DNA of 64,000 nt from Dichotomocladium elegans (Eukaryota > Mucoromycota > Mucoromycetes > Mucorales > Lichtheimiaceae): assembly GCA_025716815.1 (NCBI GenBank), contig JAIXMN010000010.1, positions 620,001 through 684,000 of the forward strand, written 5' to 3'. Position numbers and translations under genes: made by a program. Below the pieces are notes generated by a model. It was not told where the DNA came from. It saw nothing but the letters and a program-made list of their open reading frames with translations, and ran no database searches. Positions 41,561 to 53,656 of this stretch are shown here, one piece after another; position 1 is the stretch's first letter; each line of letters opens with the position of its first letter.

Positions 41561-44261
41561 CTAACGTTTACTAGTCTTGAATTTCATTAATGGCGCCAGA
41601 ATATCTAAAGGCCCTGCCTTCTTTAAAAAGTCATGCTAGAAGAGGGATTTTCATGGAGCAGATGTGAGGACGGATGATAGATCGACAATATCCTTATAGA
41701 TTTACCTCTAATAGTTCCGCGGCCGTTGCTCTAGACCGGACATCGACGCATAAGCACACCGCAAGGAAGCTCTTGAGCTCACGTGACAGTTTTTCAGGGT
41801 TCTTGAGGGTCGGGGTGCCATTGGTGGCGATCAAATAAAGGGCTTTGAGAGGCTCTTCGTCCAGGTATGGAGGTTCGTTCTCAATCATCTCAATGGCCAT
41901 GATGCCTAATGACCAAATATCGACTTTGGCACCATACTCCTTTTGCTTGACGACCTCAGGGGCCATCTGTAGATGCACCCATGAATTAGTATCCCGAGCG
42001 ATCACTTTCTAGACCAACTTACCCAATAAGGTGTGCCGACCATGGTGGCACGCTTGCTCTTTGATTCGGTGAGTTTTGCGCAAAACCCAAAGTCGGAAAT
42101 TTTGACCTTGCCCTGGAAATTGAGGAGAATATTATCTGACTTTATGTCACGATGGATGATGTTTTGAGAATGAAGGTGGTGCAAGCCTGCTGAAGTCTAA
42201 AAATAGTGTTTATATTTCTGCAAACCATGTGCTCATGATAACTCCGTTTTACCTCCAGACAGACAGTGGCAATCTGCTGCTCTGTCATGGTGTTGTTGTC
42301 GATCACGTCCGTAAGCGCACCTCCTTCCATGTATTCCATGATAACCCACAGATCCTTAATCCCCACAAGATACGAGTCAAGGTAGTTGACAATATTAGGA
42401 TGCTGGGACTCCTTCATCACCAGGATCTCATTTACAATCAACTCCTTTCGAGGCTGATTTGCAAGGTCCATCTGCTTGATAGCAACCTTTGTGTTGGTGG
42501 CGTGTGATATGGCAACATAAACCGAGCCAGACGCACTAAGAGCGGATAATTAGCTTCAGGGGGGAGGAGAAGTAGCTCGATGATGTGATTAAAGGTAAAC
42601 CAACACTCACCCCTGACCAACCCGCTTGAGCTTTTTGTATGATGAATTGGGATCGCCGCGCGTCACAACAGACCGAAGCTTTTCCATGATCTGCGCTTCT
42701 GTCATTGTGCTGATGCGCTGCTCTACCTTCTTCTTCGGCGTCGAAACCTTTTGGGCTGCCTTCTCGCGCTCACGTTCACGAATTTCACGCTCACGCTCGC
42801 GCTCACGCTCGCGCTCCAACTCCAACTCTTTTTCATGCTCGCGCTGTCGCTCGCGCTCCTTTTCACGTTCTCGTTGCTGCCGCTCACGTTCTCGTTCCTC
42901 ACGTTCACGCTCTTCGCGTTCACGTCGTGCACGCTCTTCGCGTTCGAAGTCGGCGGTGTTGTTGCGCGTCGGGGGAGGTCGTGCGACAAGGGATGAGGGC
43001 GTGGTATACGACCGGGAGGGCTCGGGTCGAGGCGCTGACGCCGCTGAGCCGGGGTAAAGGTTCTAGAAGAAAACGTATGAAACACGTGAGAATGGGCCTC
43101 AGGCATGCGGAAAGGGGTCGCGATTAAGATCACTTACAGGTGAAGGAGGCGCATAGTCGGTGTTATTGGTGGCAGGTGCCAACTATAAAATATTACAGCC
43201 ATTATCATCAAGCCAATGAAATATTCTCTGGTGTTCTCCAACTTGCTAACCCGACATACATTACGGCGAATATTCAACTCGTCCATCATTTCATTGACGT
43301 CCACATCTGGTAATCCTCCAGCCATAGGTGGAGGTGGAGGTGGGCGAGGTGGAGGGGCACGTCCAGAGGCAGCGGTTTGTGCTGACTTTTTAGATTCTTG
43401 GAGTAACGCTGCCCACCGATCATCGCTCCGTCGTTCGACTGCTCCCTGAAGGTGAGATGATCCATATTCTTCCGCCTCTCGTTTCGTCTGCTCCGTGTAG
43501 AATTCAAGTACATCCAACACAGCCTGAGGATTCTTCGCTGCATCCTCCGCAGTGATAGCGGATCCTTTGAGCAGCTTTGTCCATTGATCTGGCATTCCCT
43601 ATAAAAAAGGCAGAAGAGTTCTGTGAGCGATGTGGCCCGCATTGACCGTGTTGTTGATTGACTTTCTTACCGTAAAGGCTCCTGTATTGGGATCGAAACC
43701 AACGTGGACTTCGTGAACAAAACCGGTCGGACCTGAGGCTCCCAGCGGAGATCGCTAATAGTAAACGAGCATGAGATTTGGGGTGGTTGGATGGGGGGGG
43801 GGACCTGGTTGATTGGTAGTACACAGGTGCATCTGTCTATTCGAAGCGGTGATACCCGATCCACCTTGTCATCAACTCACGTTATAAATTTCATCCATCC
43901 AGGAATACAGCTCGTCATCGCTTTTGCAGGCAATATAGTATGTCTTTTCTTTGACGCCAATTTCAAAGCAATATGGCTTGAGTTCTGTCCGGGTCACCGA
44001 CGTAATCTCTTTGAGGAAAATCAACGCAACGCATTGCCCGGATTGCTATTTCATTTCTAGCTGTGAGCTTCTTTTCCCCTATTTTGACGTCTCCTCTGGA
44101 AGATATGCAAGTTAGGAGACAAGGAGGATCAGAAGACTCACCTCGTTTCGATGAAACGTCAACGCCTGATCTCGGAGAACGCAAAAGCGCTTGGACCAAA
44201 TCCAAGCGCGCAGTCCCTCCTCTTTGACGGATAGGTAACCGTCCTTAATAATCTCTGTCAT
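41561..44261 (-). CDS. p21-activated kinase, Cla4 type (PH-PBD-kinase)
   Basis: Cla4-type PAKs act downstream of Cdc42/Rac at the cell cortex in polarity, budding and septin control. Ten exons: 44142-44261, 43881-44045, 43671-43754, 43260-43598, 43138-43182, 42611-43062, 42253-42535, 42023-42196, 41706-41966 and 41561-41635, giving 665 aa. The PH domain (1-95) includes [20 protein letters not shown] and [19 protein letters not shown]. The PBD/CRIB (about 96-135) reads [21 protein letters not shown] proline run ([10 protein letters not shown]) and a strikingly regular Arg/Glu helix follow (about residues 290-360). The kinase (from about 395) has [40 protein letters not shown], the activation segment [11 protein letters not shown] and [20 protein letters not shown]. 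All introns are GT-AG. The PH domain at the N-terminus identifies Cla4 rather than Ste20. Confidence 0.95.
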
Positions 44262-45866
44262 GATTTGCTGCGGCCAATGGTATAGGTGGGTCGAAGATGA
44301 ATCCGCAAAATGTCACAACAATGGAGTTTTGCAACGGCAATGGCCTCACGTACTAAAAAAAGGGAAAAAAGACGACAAGGGTATACAAGTTTCGCTCCCT
44401 CTTCTCTCTCGTTCTATCTGTCTCCTGTTGTGTGAAGAGAAAGAGGAGGAGGAAGATATAAAAGAAAGAAAGAAAACGGACGAAAGGGAAAGAGCAAGGA
44501 GATAGTTGGAGCAATGTCCCAAAAGGAGGGCTCCCAATTAACTCGTTTGAAAGCCCGATGACAGCGACATGAATGCCCAGGCCCATCTTGTTTTGAATGA
44601 ATACGAAAGACGCTTCTATCAGTCATCCGAACGTATTTTTGCCACAGCAGATAACAAATTCGATTTGCTGTGTGGTTTACAACCCATCGTTACTTCTTAT
44701 TTCTTATTTGGTTCCCCCCTCAGTTCTCCTTTTCGCTGTGGCCTCTGCTTTGGACCTATCTAAGCGCATGCCTATCTATGCACATGGGTTGCTTAAGGCT
44801 AATATATTTATAACTCTATAATACGCCATGTACAGTAGTGGGATATCTTCATCTCATTACCCAGGTTCTATTAATTAGAATTGTTTCAATCATGATTGCC
44901 TAATGACGAACCGGTCAAGGGTCCCATTGAGATCTATTGATATTGCCATCGCCATTGATAATTCTTAAGGCTTCCGTTAGATAATAAGTCGGGATCATTT
45001 AATTTCTATTTCGTTATTGACGTACAGAAGAAAGAAAGTAGCAAATGCTGAAATACAGTAATGAATTCATGCGTAGGAAATGCTGTAAAACATTTACTGC
45101 TTAGATCGAAAGTGGATCCCCTGAAATGCATCTATTGGATACCCGTTAATAAGCTAATTGCTGAATCACTATTTATGTATACGTTATAAATGGGGTGGGA
45201 GTGGTATAGTGCATAGCCATGTTTATTGCAAGGATGTTTACACGATGAACGGAAGTCAGCGGAAAACATTATTTGGATCCAATACGAGTCAAAGTCGCCT
45301 CCGCAGGTAAAGCCCCTGTACCCCTTGCATAAGCGCGTGGTGGAGAGAGCTTAAAAATATTTAACCTTATGCAATGATCTGCATATCTGAAGGGGAGATA
45401 GGAGGGGAAGCGACGAATGGACAACTACGCCGAACTCACGTTGTATTGGGGGGACGACATGAACGTGATACAACTGCTAGCCAGTATCCACGATGTCATG
45501 TGGATGTCCTGGTCGCTGTTACACTTGATGCACCTCCATCAAGCATTAATAAAAAGACGCTCGTCTTCGCGCAAAGGCGTCTTCTCGTTCTCTTCCTGGG
45601 TTTAAAAATACGACCCATATTCTTTTGGTTACCTAGATGTACATACACCTTCAGAAAAGGGTTTACTTTGCATTTGTGTATATCGGGACAATGGTGGTTG
45701 CGATGCAAAATGAGGAGTCTTATACGCATTATCCTCCTTTTTCTAAATTTGCCCAGATTCATCGATAGGTGGCGCTGGATAGATCGTCCGAACTAGTCAT
45801 ATCAGACTATAAATTACAGACGATCACACGCTTCCTATGTAATCCTTTTCTTTCTATTTCCACTGA
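44262..45866. other. 1.6 kb between divergent genes
   Basis: This should hold the promoters of the PAK gene (-) and the GDSL gene (+). A purine-rich stretch lies at 44440-44500. A perfect 7-bp stem, AAGACGC/GCGTCTT, with a 16-nt loop lies at 45554-45583. No gene was recognised. Confidence 0.45.
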
Positions 45867-47494
45867 ATGAACCGCTTGTGGACTGCGTCAGCAACATACC
45901 TTGTGGTTACCAGTCTACTACTACTGCTTCCGCCTGGTTCCACGCATGCTCAACATGAATATAGAAAATACGACCAGCAAAGCATCATCGATCCACCAAG
46001 CCCGCAGATGCAACTTCGGGATGGGTTCTGTTGGGGCATCACTGAGATGGTGTACGTATATCCTTTCCCCACAGCATGTTGCACAGAAATAGTAAAGATT
46101 CTCGTCTTCTACAACAGGTTCTCATTCGGCGATTCGTACACAAACCTCATCGGCCCAAAAGGCTCCGTATGGACGTGGAACCATTTCCGTTCCAAGGAGG
46201 ATGTGCTGAATGCTCCAATATCACTCAATGCGGTACCGTTTGATGCATACATCCATAGCATGTGTATATTCCTACGTTCCAGGCTTATACACCCCATATC
46301 CATACTTCTGTTGTTTGTTTTCCAATCTTGCTTATGGCATCTTTCCCCACTCAAAAAAAAAAACAGACAACGGCACACGGCCCGAATTGGATAGAATATC
46401 TGACAGGCTGCTACCAAGGTCTGCCTCAGGATTGTAAACCTGCACTGTTCGATGTTGCCTATGGTGGTGCTACATGCAATAGCACTCTTATTCCACCAGC
46501 GTTCGATCATATTATGGATTTTGGTCACCAGGTTCAGCAATGGAAGACCTACATTCAACCGGTTGTCCAATGGGCCCCTCATACGACTTTGACAACCATT
46601 TGGTTTGGGTAATTTCAAGTACCCTGGGAGATATGCTTCCTAAATATTGTCATTGATTTACATAGAATTAACGTAGGATTAACGATGTCCTTGCGTCTGT
46701 ATCCAAGACAACAGACAAGGTAAATAAAGACGCATGCGCCACACATACGCGAAAACTTACAGCGATGTATAGAATGTGCTTGGCGTTGTTTTTAACCAGG
46801 TGCTCGACGCGTACGAAAAACAGATGGTAAATAATATGAGAACTTCGCCCTCACGACCGTTGATTCCTGTTTCGATAGGAACTTTTATATACTTTCGGAA
46901 TGCGCGCTTTCGTTGCGATTAACGTGCCCCCCATGGAAAGATCACCCGGCAACCTTAATAACGACGGGCTTGGTCCGCTGATCAGATCATTCAACGATCT
47001 TTTGCTGGGCCGCATTGCCGCCTTTCGATCTAGCCATCCAGAAGCAAGCCTTGTTCATTATTTTGATGCCTATAGATACTTTAATGAGTACCTCGATGGC
47101 GGAGTCAAATTTGGGTTTAAGGACATCACAGGCTTTTGCCGAGAGCAGCAAGACCAAAAACAACAGGAGTGCTACGCACCTTACGAGTAAGTCGTGCGTG
47201 AGAAAGAAAAAGAAAAGGTATTTATAGCCCGACCCGTCGACGTATTTTTTTTTTTATGTGTAGATACTTTTGGATGAGTACATATACATACATATAACAC
47301 AGATTGGGTCGCAAGCCGCTGGGCGAGACTGGCGCTTTTACTGATTGAGTCAACACCATATTTTTTTAAATTTTATAGATGAAAACCATCCCATGTATCC
47401 AGTACATCGTCTGTTGGCACAGGACCTTGCCCGGGAATTGGGTTCCAAAAGCCAGTGCGCAACCTCAAAAGTCACATTATCTGGATCGACCTAA
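45867..47494 (+). CDS. Secreted GDSL-type esterase/acetyl hydrolase
   Basis: GDSL hydrolases remove acyl or acetyl groups from lipids or plant polysaccharides. Eight exons: 45867-46051, 46118-46232, 46367-46608, 46677-46719, 46800-46826, 46879-47186, 47264-47277 and 47379-47494, giving 349 aa. A signal peptide is clear (MNRLWTASATYLVVTSLLLL, then a G/S/A-containing cleavage region), so it is secreted. The catalytic blocks are FSFGDSYTN (nucleophile Ser), an AHGPNWIEYL and YGGATCN region, WFGINDVLAS (GxND) and the terminal WMNENHPMYPVH with the Asp/His pair region (His essential; the usual Asp is replaced by N-E here). Exon 7 is a 14-nt microexon that supplies EYFWM before the NENHP block. The exon-5 acceptor has an alternative that would add nine residues. 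Substrate is unknown; carbohydrate-esterase-16-like use on plant material is plausible. Confidence 0.88.
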
Positions 47495-48011
47495 GAGATT
47501 AGCTGGCCAGTTTTTGGAGCGGTAGATGTGCCGAGGAGGCACTTAGACATTTACTTTTATCTCAATCATATTTGCGTTTAGCGATGATGGATATTACGCC
47601 ATCAGTGCATAACATTTTGCGTTTCGATAGAGGCAAATTTATGTGTTTAATAAGTCAAGACATTTGAGTATGCGCCGATAAGTATACGGGCTAATGAAAA
47701 ATGTTAACAGAATGACAAAAGATTGAGCTTTTTACTATGTTGCCTCATCAAGCATATGTTGCGGATGGGTAAAGGCTGTCTTATTGGAGCTTCCTCGGAA
47801 AGAAGACTCAATGAAGTACCATCACAATTTTTACTGCCGCAGAGCAAATGGCAATGAAGAAATTGGAAGGTATATTACGCCTACCCTTTGCGAACCATGC
47901 GTTTGCTGTTAACCGCATTGGATCGACCGGACCCGTAGAAAATACGCGGATGGTGGTACATAAATACAGATAGAGATTGATAGGTAAATGTTTATGACAA
48001 AATATAAAAAA

Positions 48012-48564
48012 TTAATATAAATCTATAGCATAATCCCGTAATTCATCTCTACGTTGTTCTGCTATGATTAGACGTTCACTATCCGACATCGATCGGGGAG
48101 ATTGTGGATTGATCGCTGAGATATGCCCAGCATCTTCTTCTTCATTGGGTCAATGGCAGATATTGAATAAACGTTATGTCTATCGACGATTCTTGATCCT
48201 CGTTTTGAAGGTGGATAATTTTTGAGAAAGTTTACGGACCACCGCGAGAGGATTATTGCCATTGCCATCATCCATATGATTGAATCAAAATACACTTTCA
48301 ATCTCTTGGATTTGGTCACCAGTAGACCAAAAGACTCGATGTCTTCCCTTGTCAAGGATTGCTTCCAAGAATTGATCGGTAAAATTGTGGAACAATCCTT
48401 GGGAATATAACATCGTAGCTTCAAACGTAGGATATTCAATATGTGCTTTTGCGAAACGCCGAATAACGCGAGCAATTTGAATGGCAGGAAATGTAAAATT
48501 TGACGCAAGTGATTGATATTGGGTATGTGTTATAAGATTGTTGACAAGATCAGTTGACGGTCTT
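48012..48564 (-). pseudogene. Decayed protein-coding sequence of unknown family
   Basis: One minus-strand frame reads like protein for 180 codons but is broken by several stops. It runs RPSTDLVNNLITHTQYQ, SNFTFPAIQIARVIRRF, FHNFTDQFLEAILDKGRH and VFWSTGDQIQEIESVF before a stop, then MDDGNGNNPLAVVRKLSQKL, stops again, and resumes PNEEEDAGHISAINPQSP to SERLIIAEQRRDELRDYAID. No GT or GC donor and AG acceptor would remove the stops. Further coding-like pieces lie upstream to about 48850 in other frames. It could be a dead transposon protein or a dead host gene; I do not recognise the family. Confidence 0.35.
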
Positions 48565-49190
48565 TTTGTTCATACGATAATGGTACTTGAATCCACCGGG
48601 ACCAGGACTGTCGACAAGGTTATCATGATCGAGAGTCTAAAACGCTTTATTCTTTGGTCTTGGGATTCGGTGAGCACGGAAATAGATAGGCACTAATGGC
48701 ATAGTGCATTTGTATATGGCTGTCTACATATTTATTGTCTTGGTCGCCCTCCGTTTTCCTCTTCTTCATCAAAATAAATTGATAGCGTCTTGTAACGCAG
48801 TGAGGTGCTGCTGGATTGCAGGGACCATAGTTGCAATGCGTTGACATTGTTTAACTGTCAAAGTGCGAGAAGAATGATTTGCGTTGTTGTACGAAAAATA
48901 ATATTCAACCTGTTTCAAATACTACTACTGTTTATTTCGGATCACATAACAGTTATAGTGAAGACAATTGCTTGGCGTTTTAATGTTCAGTTTTTTGGAA
49001 GCTCCCAAGCATATGCTTTCTTGGCTGGCGGATTTCTTCGATGAAAAACTTTGGAAAGTGATTAAAAAATAAACGTGTCATATGGTAACACTCTAAAAAG
49101 TTTTATACAAATTAAGACTTCTGGAGGTGCTTGAGAGCACACCTAGACCGACCCAAAATGGTAAGAAAATACGTCAGTTTTCCATATGCG

Positions 49191-49200
49191 TATATAAAAG
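49191..49200 (+). promoter_or_regulatory. TATA box of the PI31 gene
   Basis: TATATAAAAG lies 46-55 bp upstream of the ATG at 49246, in the position expected for a focused core promoter with a short leader. Confidence 0.5.
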
Positions 49201-49245
49201 CGTGGCCGGGCCTGTGCTTTTTGCTCTTTGCATTGCAACTTTATA

Positions 49246-50635
49246 ATGTCAAAAAACGTGCTTGACCCTGCTTCATTGCTGCATACGATCGCGCAAATCG
49301 CTCCTCAAGGTTTACAGAATCCGCAAGATGCCTTGGCTGCAGCTGCGCATGCCATCATGCTTAGTATCGGCGCCAAATTCGCCGGTTTAGGTGATGACGC
49401 TCGACAAAGCAAGTGTTTTTTTATTATTCTGTATCGGTAAGCAATGCAAGCACTAAACTTTATTTCTATCTGGACGTGTTTGTGTGTACATGTACAGCGG
49501 GTGATGGCACCATACGAGTGCTTCCTGAGGGTTGGAACTCCCAAGGGCCTAGTCATTATGCATTTCGCTATTCTCACCCACAATCGTCCATGACATTTGT
49601 CATCAAATCCATTCGGCTTGGTGACCGTTGGCTATGTCTCGGTCTGGGCATTGAAGTAAGAAATCCCTGATAAAGCTATTCAAATCGATATGACCTGACT
49701 GGCAAATAGGATAACAAAACAGCGACGCTTGATATTGTAACCTCACATTTCACATCGGCTGCATTCTTTCCTTACAACCCATCGGATGAAAGATCAGACC
49801 CGCTTGTCCATGGTTACATCTCGACGAGTCAATTCCAGGAATTCGTGTCGTTATTCAAAATTAACATTCTACACCGCATCCTACCGGGTCTTCAAAAACC
49901 TGGTTATGAGGATACAAGGTAAATAAAACGGGATGGCTGGCGGGTAGGAAAAAATAGGTGACAACCAGGAATGACAGCAACAGCTCGGCGGCATCTCAAG
50001 TGCCCCGCGCACATCCGCCCCCTCTCCGGCCAGGCCAGCAGGACCGCTCACCACCTATCCGACCACCCATCTTCGATGATCCTCTCTCCGCAGATGACAC
50101 GTATCTCGAGTAAGGCAAACGACCGGGGGCGGAGAGTCTGATTGTAATCGTGCGGAATCTAACATTTTGAACCTATCTCTCCCTCGGTAGTCGGATGAAT
50201 GTAGGTCGATCGGATCTGGAACCAATGGGCGGCGGTCTGCGAATGCCTGGGTAAGTGCAGTAGGAGAGGAAGCAGGGTCTTTTTGAACATACCATTTACA
50301 TGAACCATGCAGTCAAGGTGGAGGGATGTTTGTCGGACCCAACCATCCCATGTTCATTGGTAGAGGTGAAGGTGTGCGTGATCCTTTCGGTGGAAGAGGT
50401 GGGCCTGGAGAGTTGCCTCCCGGTGCTGTTCCGCCCGGAGCGCGCTTTGACCCAATCGGACCGACAGGAATGCGCCCACCTCGTGGACCACGTGGCGGAT
50501 TTTTCAGCGGTGAGCCTGATAATGACGATGCTCCACCGCCTGTAAGTAAATGGGAGAATCGGTTATGTATGGGCGGACTAACTGATAACTGATATAAAAT
50601 ACGGATATTAGGGTAGTCATGACATGTTCTTGTAA
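49246..50635 (+). CDS. Proteasome inhibitor PI31 (Fub1-like)
   Basis: PI31 binds the 20S proteasome core and blocks or escorts it; the C-terminal tail is the inhibitory part. Seven exons: 49246-49408, 49498-49655, 49710-49918, 49969-50109, 50191-50250, 50313-50541 and 50612-50635, giving 327 aa. The N-terminal FP domain includes LLHTIAQIAPQGLQNPQDAL, VLPEGWNSQGPSHYAFRYSH, FVIKSIRLGDRWLCLGLGI and LFKINILHRILPGLQKPGYE. The C-terminal half is Pro/Gly-rich with the family blocks MNVGRSDLEPMGGG and GGMFVGPNHPMF, and it ends GSHDMFL, like other PI31 tails. The first intron must use a GC donor (A|GCAAGT) since the only nearby GT donor puts a stop in frame. A TATA box lies just upstream. The gene is 107 bp before the CofD-like gene. 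Confidence 0.94.
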
Positions 50636-50742
50636 AGAAACAAATAAAAATGACTACGAAGGGTTTAACCTGTTATGTATGGAAGTCGTCATCTCGGAAA
50701 TTTTATGTATTCTATTCCTCTTTGTATACTTTTCATTTCGTC

Positions 50743-52545
50743 ATGGGGTCTTCATCGCTCCCGTCGTTCGTGATCATCTCCGGAGGCTCTGGATGCAATG
50801 CAATAGGTATAACAGATGAAAAATAAGAGCACAAAGCACCTCACAAAACGTCTCCATTCATAGCGCCGGCTTTTCAAGCGCTCACGCCAAATGTGAATTA
50901 TGTACTCGGGATATCGGACAATGGCGGATCGACGGTAGAACCCAAGATGTTAGATCCTGCGTATGAATCAACTTGACTTATAAAAGACATTTCCGGGATC
51001 CATAGAGCGAACTGATACGCGTTTTGGGAGGTCCGAGCATTGGGGATCTTCGAGCGCGGCTGACGAGATTGATCAAGACGAGCGGGTCGAGTGAGAAGCA
51101 GGCAATGAAGGATCTGCTGTCGCACCGACTATCTGCGACAGGAGAAGCCCAGGAGGTCCAAGCAGAATGGCAATGCATTGTGGAGGGACGGCACGCACTA
51201 TGGCAGCCGATCCCGACGGAGAAGAAGGAGACTGTCCGGGGTTTTCTGGTCCTGCTCAACTCGGAGATCATCAAGCGGGCATACAAGAGCTTTGATTTTC
51301 GGAATGCGTCCATTGGTAACTTTTTCCTGACCGGAGCACGCATCTTTTTTGGATCGCTCGAGGCCGCTATTTTCCTTTTTGAAGCCATCACCGGCATCGA
51401 GGAAAATACATCAGTGCTCCCTGTTATTGTCACCAATCATACAGCCGCCATTGCAGCTGAACTGCAAGACGGCAATATTCTGCGCGGTCAGGTAAGGATA
51501 TCACTGTTTGTTCTGCCCAACAGAGTGTCTGTGTGTGTGTGTGTGCGGTCTGAGTGTGTAAGGGGGTGGGGGAGGGCGGGTAGAGGAGGAAAAAAAAAAC
51601 AGACACAGAAGGCAATCTAAATATGAACGCATAAACTCACCATAGTGCGAAATCAGCCATCCAGCTCCATCGAGCTCCCATACCAGCCGTACCAATAGCA
51701 ACCTCAATTTATCGGACAAAACATCCGAGCCCGCAAATTCAAATCTTGTCTTTGAAAAATCCACGGATGAAAAGCTCTCCTCGGCCATCCGCCGTATTTA
51801 TTACATGGCAAGTGCCTGCTAATCATGACCAACACGGGTATCTCATGCAGGATCCAATTGCTAATGACGCGAACTGTCAGAATGAGTTTGGGCAAGAAAT
51901 ATATCCATGGCCGAATCCGAAGGTACTCTCGCGTCTCGATACGTCTGACTTCTTGGTGTACTCTATCGGTTCCTTATTCACGTCAATCGCGCCCTGTCTG
52001 ATCCTCCGTGGGATCGGTAAGAGCATTGTTCAGTCAGCCCATCTCAAGGCAAAGATCATGATCCTGAACGGGTACAATGATCGTGAAACGGAGGGCTACA
52101 CCGCAATCGATTTTATTGAGGCCATCACGCAGTCGCTCAACCAAAGCCGATGGATTGAGGAGTTCCAGGCGGCATGCTCCTTCAGACAGCCCGCTGTCGC
52201 GCAATATGAAGGGTATCCTCTATCCAGATCAAAACGGCCAGAACGGGGATCGGTTAGCGCGATTGCGCCATTCTCATTACCTCCTTCCAAATTCATCACC
52301 CACATGATCTACCTTTCAAATTCACGTAAGAGATGATACCAGATAATAGATTGTTATTGGCTTTAATCCTTTTCTTTATCTGCACAATAGGAATTCCAGT
52401 TGATGTTCCTCGTATTGAGAAACTCGGGATCCAGTGCATCAAGGTCGATGCTCCGACAGAATCAGTCACAGACCGCCCAAGTTACACGGATGGGATGATC
52501 CGCCCTGTGCTCGAGGCAATTATTAACCAATCTGTTGTAACTTGA
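50743..52545 (+). CDS. CofD/YvcK-like (UPF0052) protein, yeast YNL011C type
   Basis: The family shares a Rossmann-like fold with bacterial YvcK and the archaeal 2-phospho-L-lactate transferase CofD; the fungal members have no settled function. Six exons: 50743-50806, 50864-50934, 51006-51491, 51646-51807, 51881-52325 and 52391-52545, giving 460 aa. Signature blocks: FVIISGGSGCNAI (dinucleotide-type glycine loop), VLGISDNGGSTSELIRVLGG, PSIGDLRARL, FDFRNASIGNFFLTGARIFF, LPVIVTNHTAAIAAELQDG, YPWPNPKVLSRL, IGSLFTSIAPCLILRGIG, KIMILNGYNDRETEGYTAID and THMIYLSN...IPVDVPRIE. The stretch 52140-52280 is less conserved. The intron between exons 4 and 5 must be GC-AG (ATG|GCAAGT) to give YYM|NEFGQEIYPWP. 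An N-terminal leader is absent, so it is probably cytosolic. Confidence 0.93.
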
Positions 52546-53656
52546 CTGTAATTAATAAATTCACCCACTTGAGCTATGGTCTTTGTTCCTGTAACAGCAC
52601 TTGGGATGACTTCCATTGATCGTTCGCTTTCAATACAACGGGAATCCTTATTAATTCTTCATCAAATATCTCTCGTCCTTCTGTCCCACAAAAATTGCAA
52701 CACATAGAGCAGCTTGAACAAGTACTGTTATGGATTCCATATGCCCGTATCAATTTTCCCAGCCACTCTTTTTTCTTTAAGCACTGCTGAGATGCGGCAG
52801 CTATCCCGGGCCAAGTTTGCAGCAACCTAAAACTCCTTTCACCCAAGAAAGTTGCTTTGATGATTTTCCTTTTCTTTTGCCGCTGCAACATTTGCCAGAG
52901 TTATTTTTTTCACCTTCTTCATATTGAATTGAAGTTGTGATCCTGTAATGTCATTTTGCAGAAAATCAGCGCTATACCCCCCTCCCCCACCCGCGCTCCC
53001 CTAAGCTCCTCTACCCCTACTTTCCGCCCCTCAATATAACGTCATTGCACGATACTTGCCATATACAGGGATAGCAATTTGTAAATGTCCTTTCGCAGAA
53101 CAAATGCTTCAAGGAATGCGCACGCTGCGCGGAAGGGAGAGCTAATCCTGTTTATTGCTATCATTCTGTTAATAGATAGTGTAGACATTGCTGGAACCTT
53201 TGTCGTATGCGTATATATGTATATGGTTACCCCCCGTCTGTTTATTTTTTGTAGCCGTGTGAGCCGAACGAAAAAGGAAAAATAAAATAGGGCTGACTGT
53301 GATTTCGCTTTGATATCAATGGCAGATAAAGCAATTTGCAGAGCTTATGTGTGTGTGTGTGTGTGTGTGTGTGTGGAAATGCACCTTGATTACAGGTGGT
53401 AGTAAATTTTTATAGCTGAAATTAAATCCGGTATGGTAATGAATGCATGCATTGGGGCAATTAGTATCGGGCACGATTGTTTCTTCGGCATCCCCTCACC
53501 TGGCCAAATTAAAAGTGCTCAGTCACCTATCATGCAGCTTGTTTATATGAATACCAAACAACCGATTTTTACTTTGCTGAAGAAACCGGTGTATATATAT
53601 CATAAGCCCCTGCTTTTTAAACACACCATTCGCGCTCTTGCTCTTCTCATAGCTGA
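52546..53656. other. 1.1 kb intergenic with a GT microsatellite
   Basis: 3' region of the CofD-like gene and promoter of the glycosyltransferase gene. It contains a C-rich stretch at 52975-53005 and a dinucleotide repeat (separate entry). No gene is seen. Confidence 0.5.
53349..53375. repeat. GT/TG microsatellite
   Basis: About 13 uninterrupted GT units in intergenic DNA, 280 bp upstream of the glycosyltransferase start. Confidence 0.85.

Larger units (their letters stand above)
47495..49245. other. 1.75 kb interval with one decayed frame
   Basis: AT-rich DNA between two plus-strand genes. It holds the degenerate minus-strand frame described at 48012-48564 and, at the right end, the promoter of the PI31 gene. 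Nothing else is supported. Confidence 0.45.

Noticed and set aside
42626..43057. 143-codon plus-strand frame rich in Ser/Arg
   Set aside because: Antisense of the Arg/Glu repeat in the Cla4-type kinase; the RS look comes from the repetitive GAR/CGN codons.
45374..45796. 140-codon plus-strand frame upstream of the GDSL gene
   Set aside because: No domain; it looks like promoter DNA that happens to be open. The 45554-45583 stem-loop within it is short and unsupported.
46758..46799. Alternative, longer exon 5 of the GDSL gene (adds NVLGVVFNQ)
   Set aside because: Also in phase, but the acceptor after TTGTTTTTAACCAG has the better pyrimidine tract and gives a tighter match to the family; kept as an alternative only.
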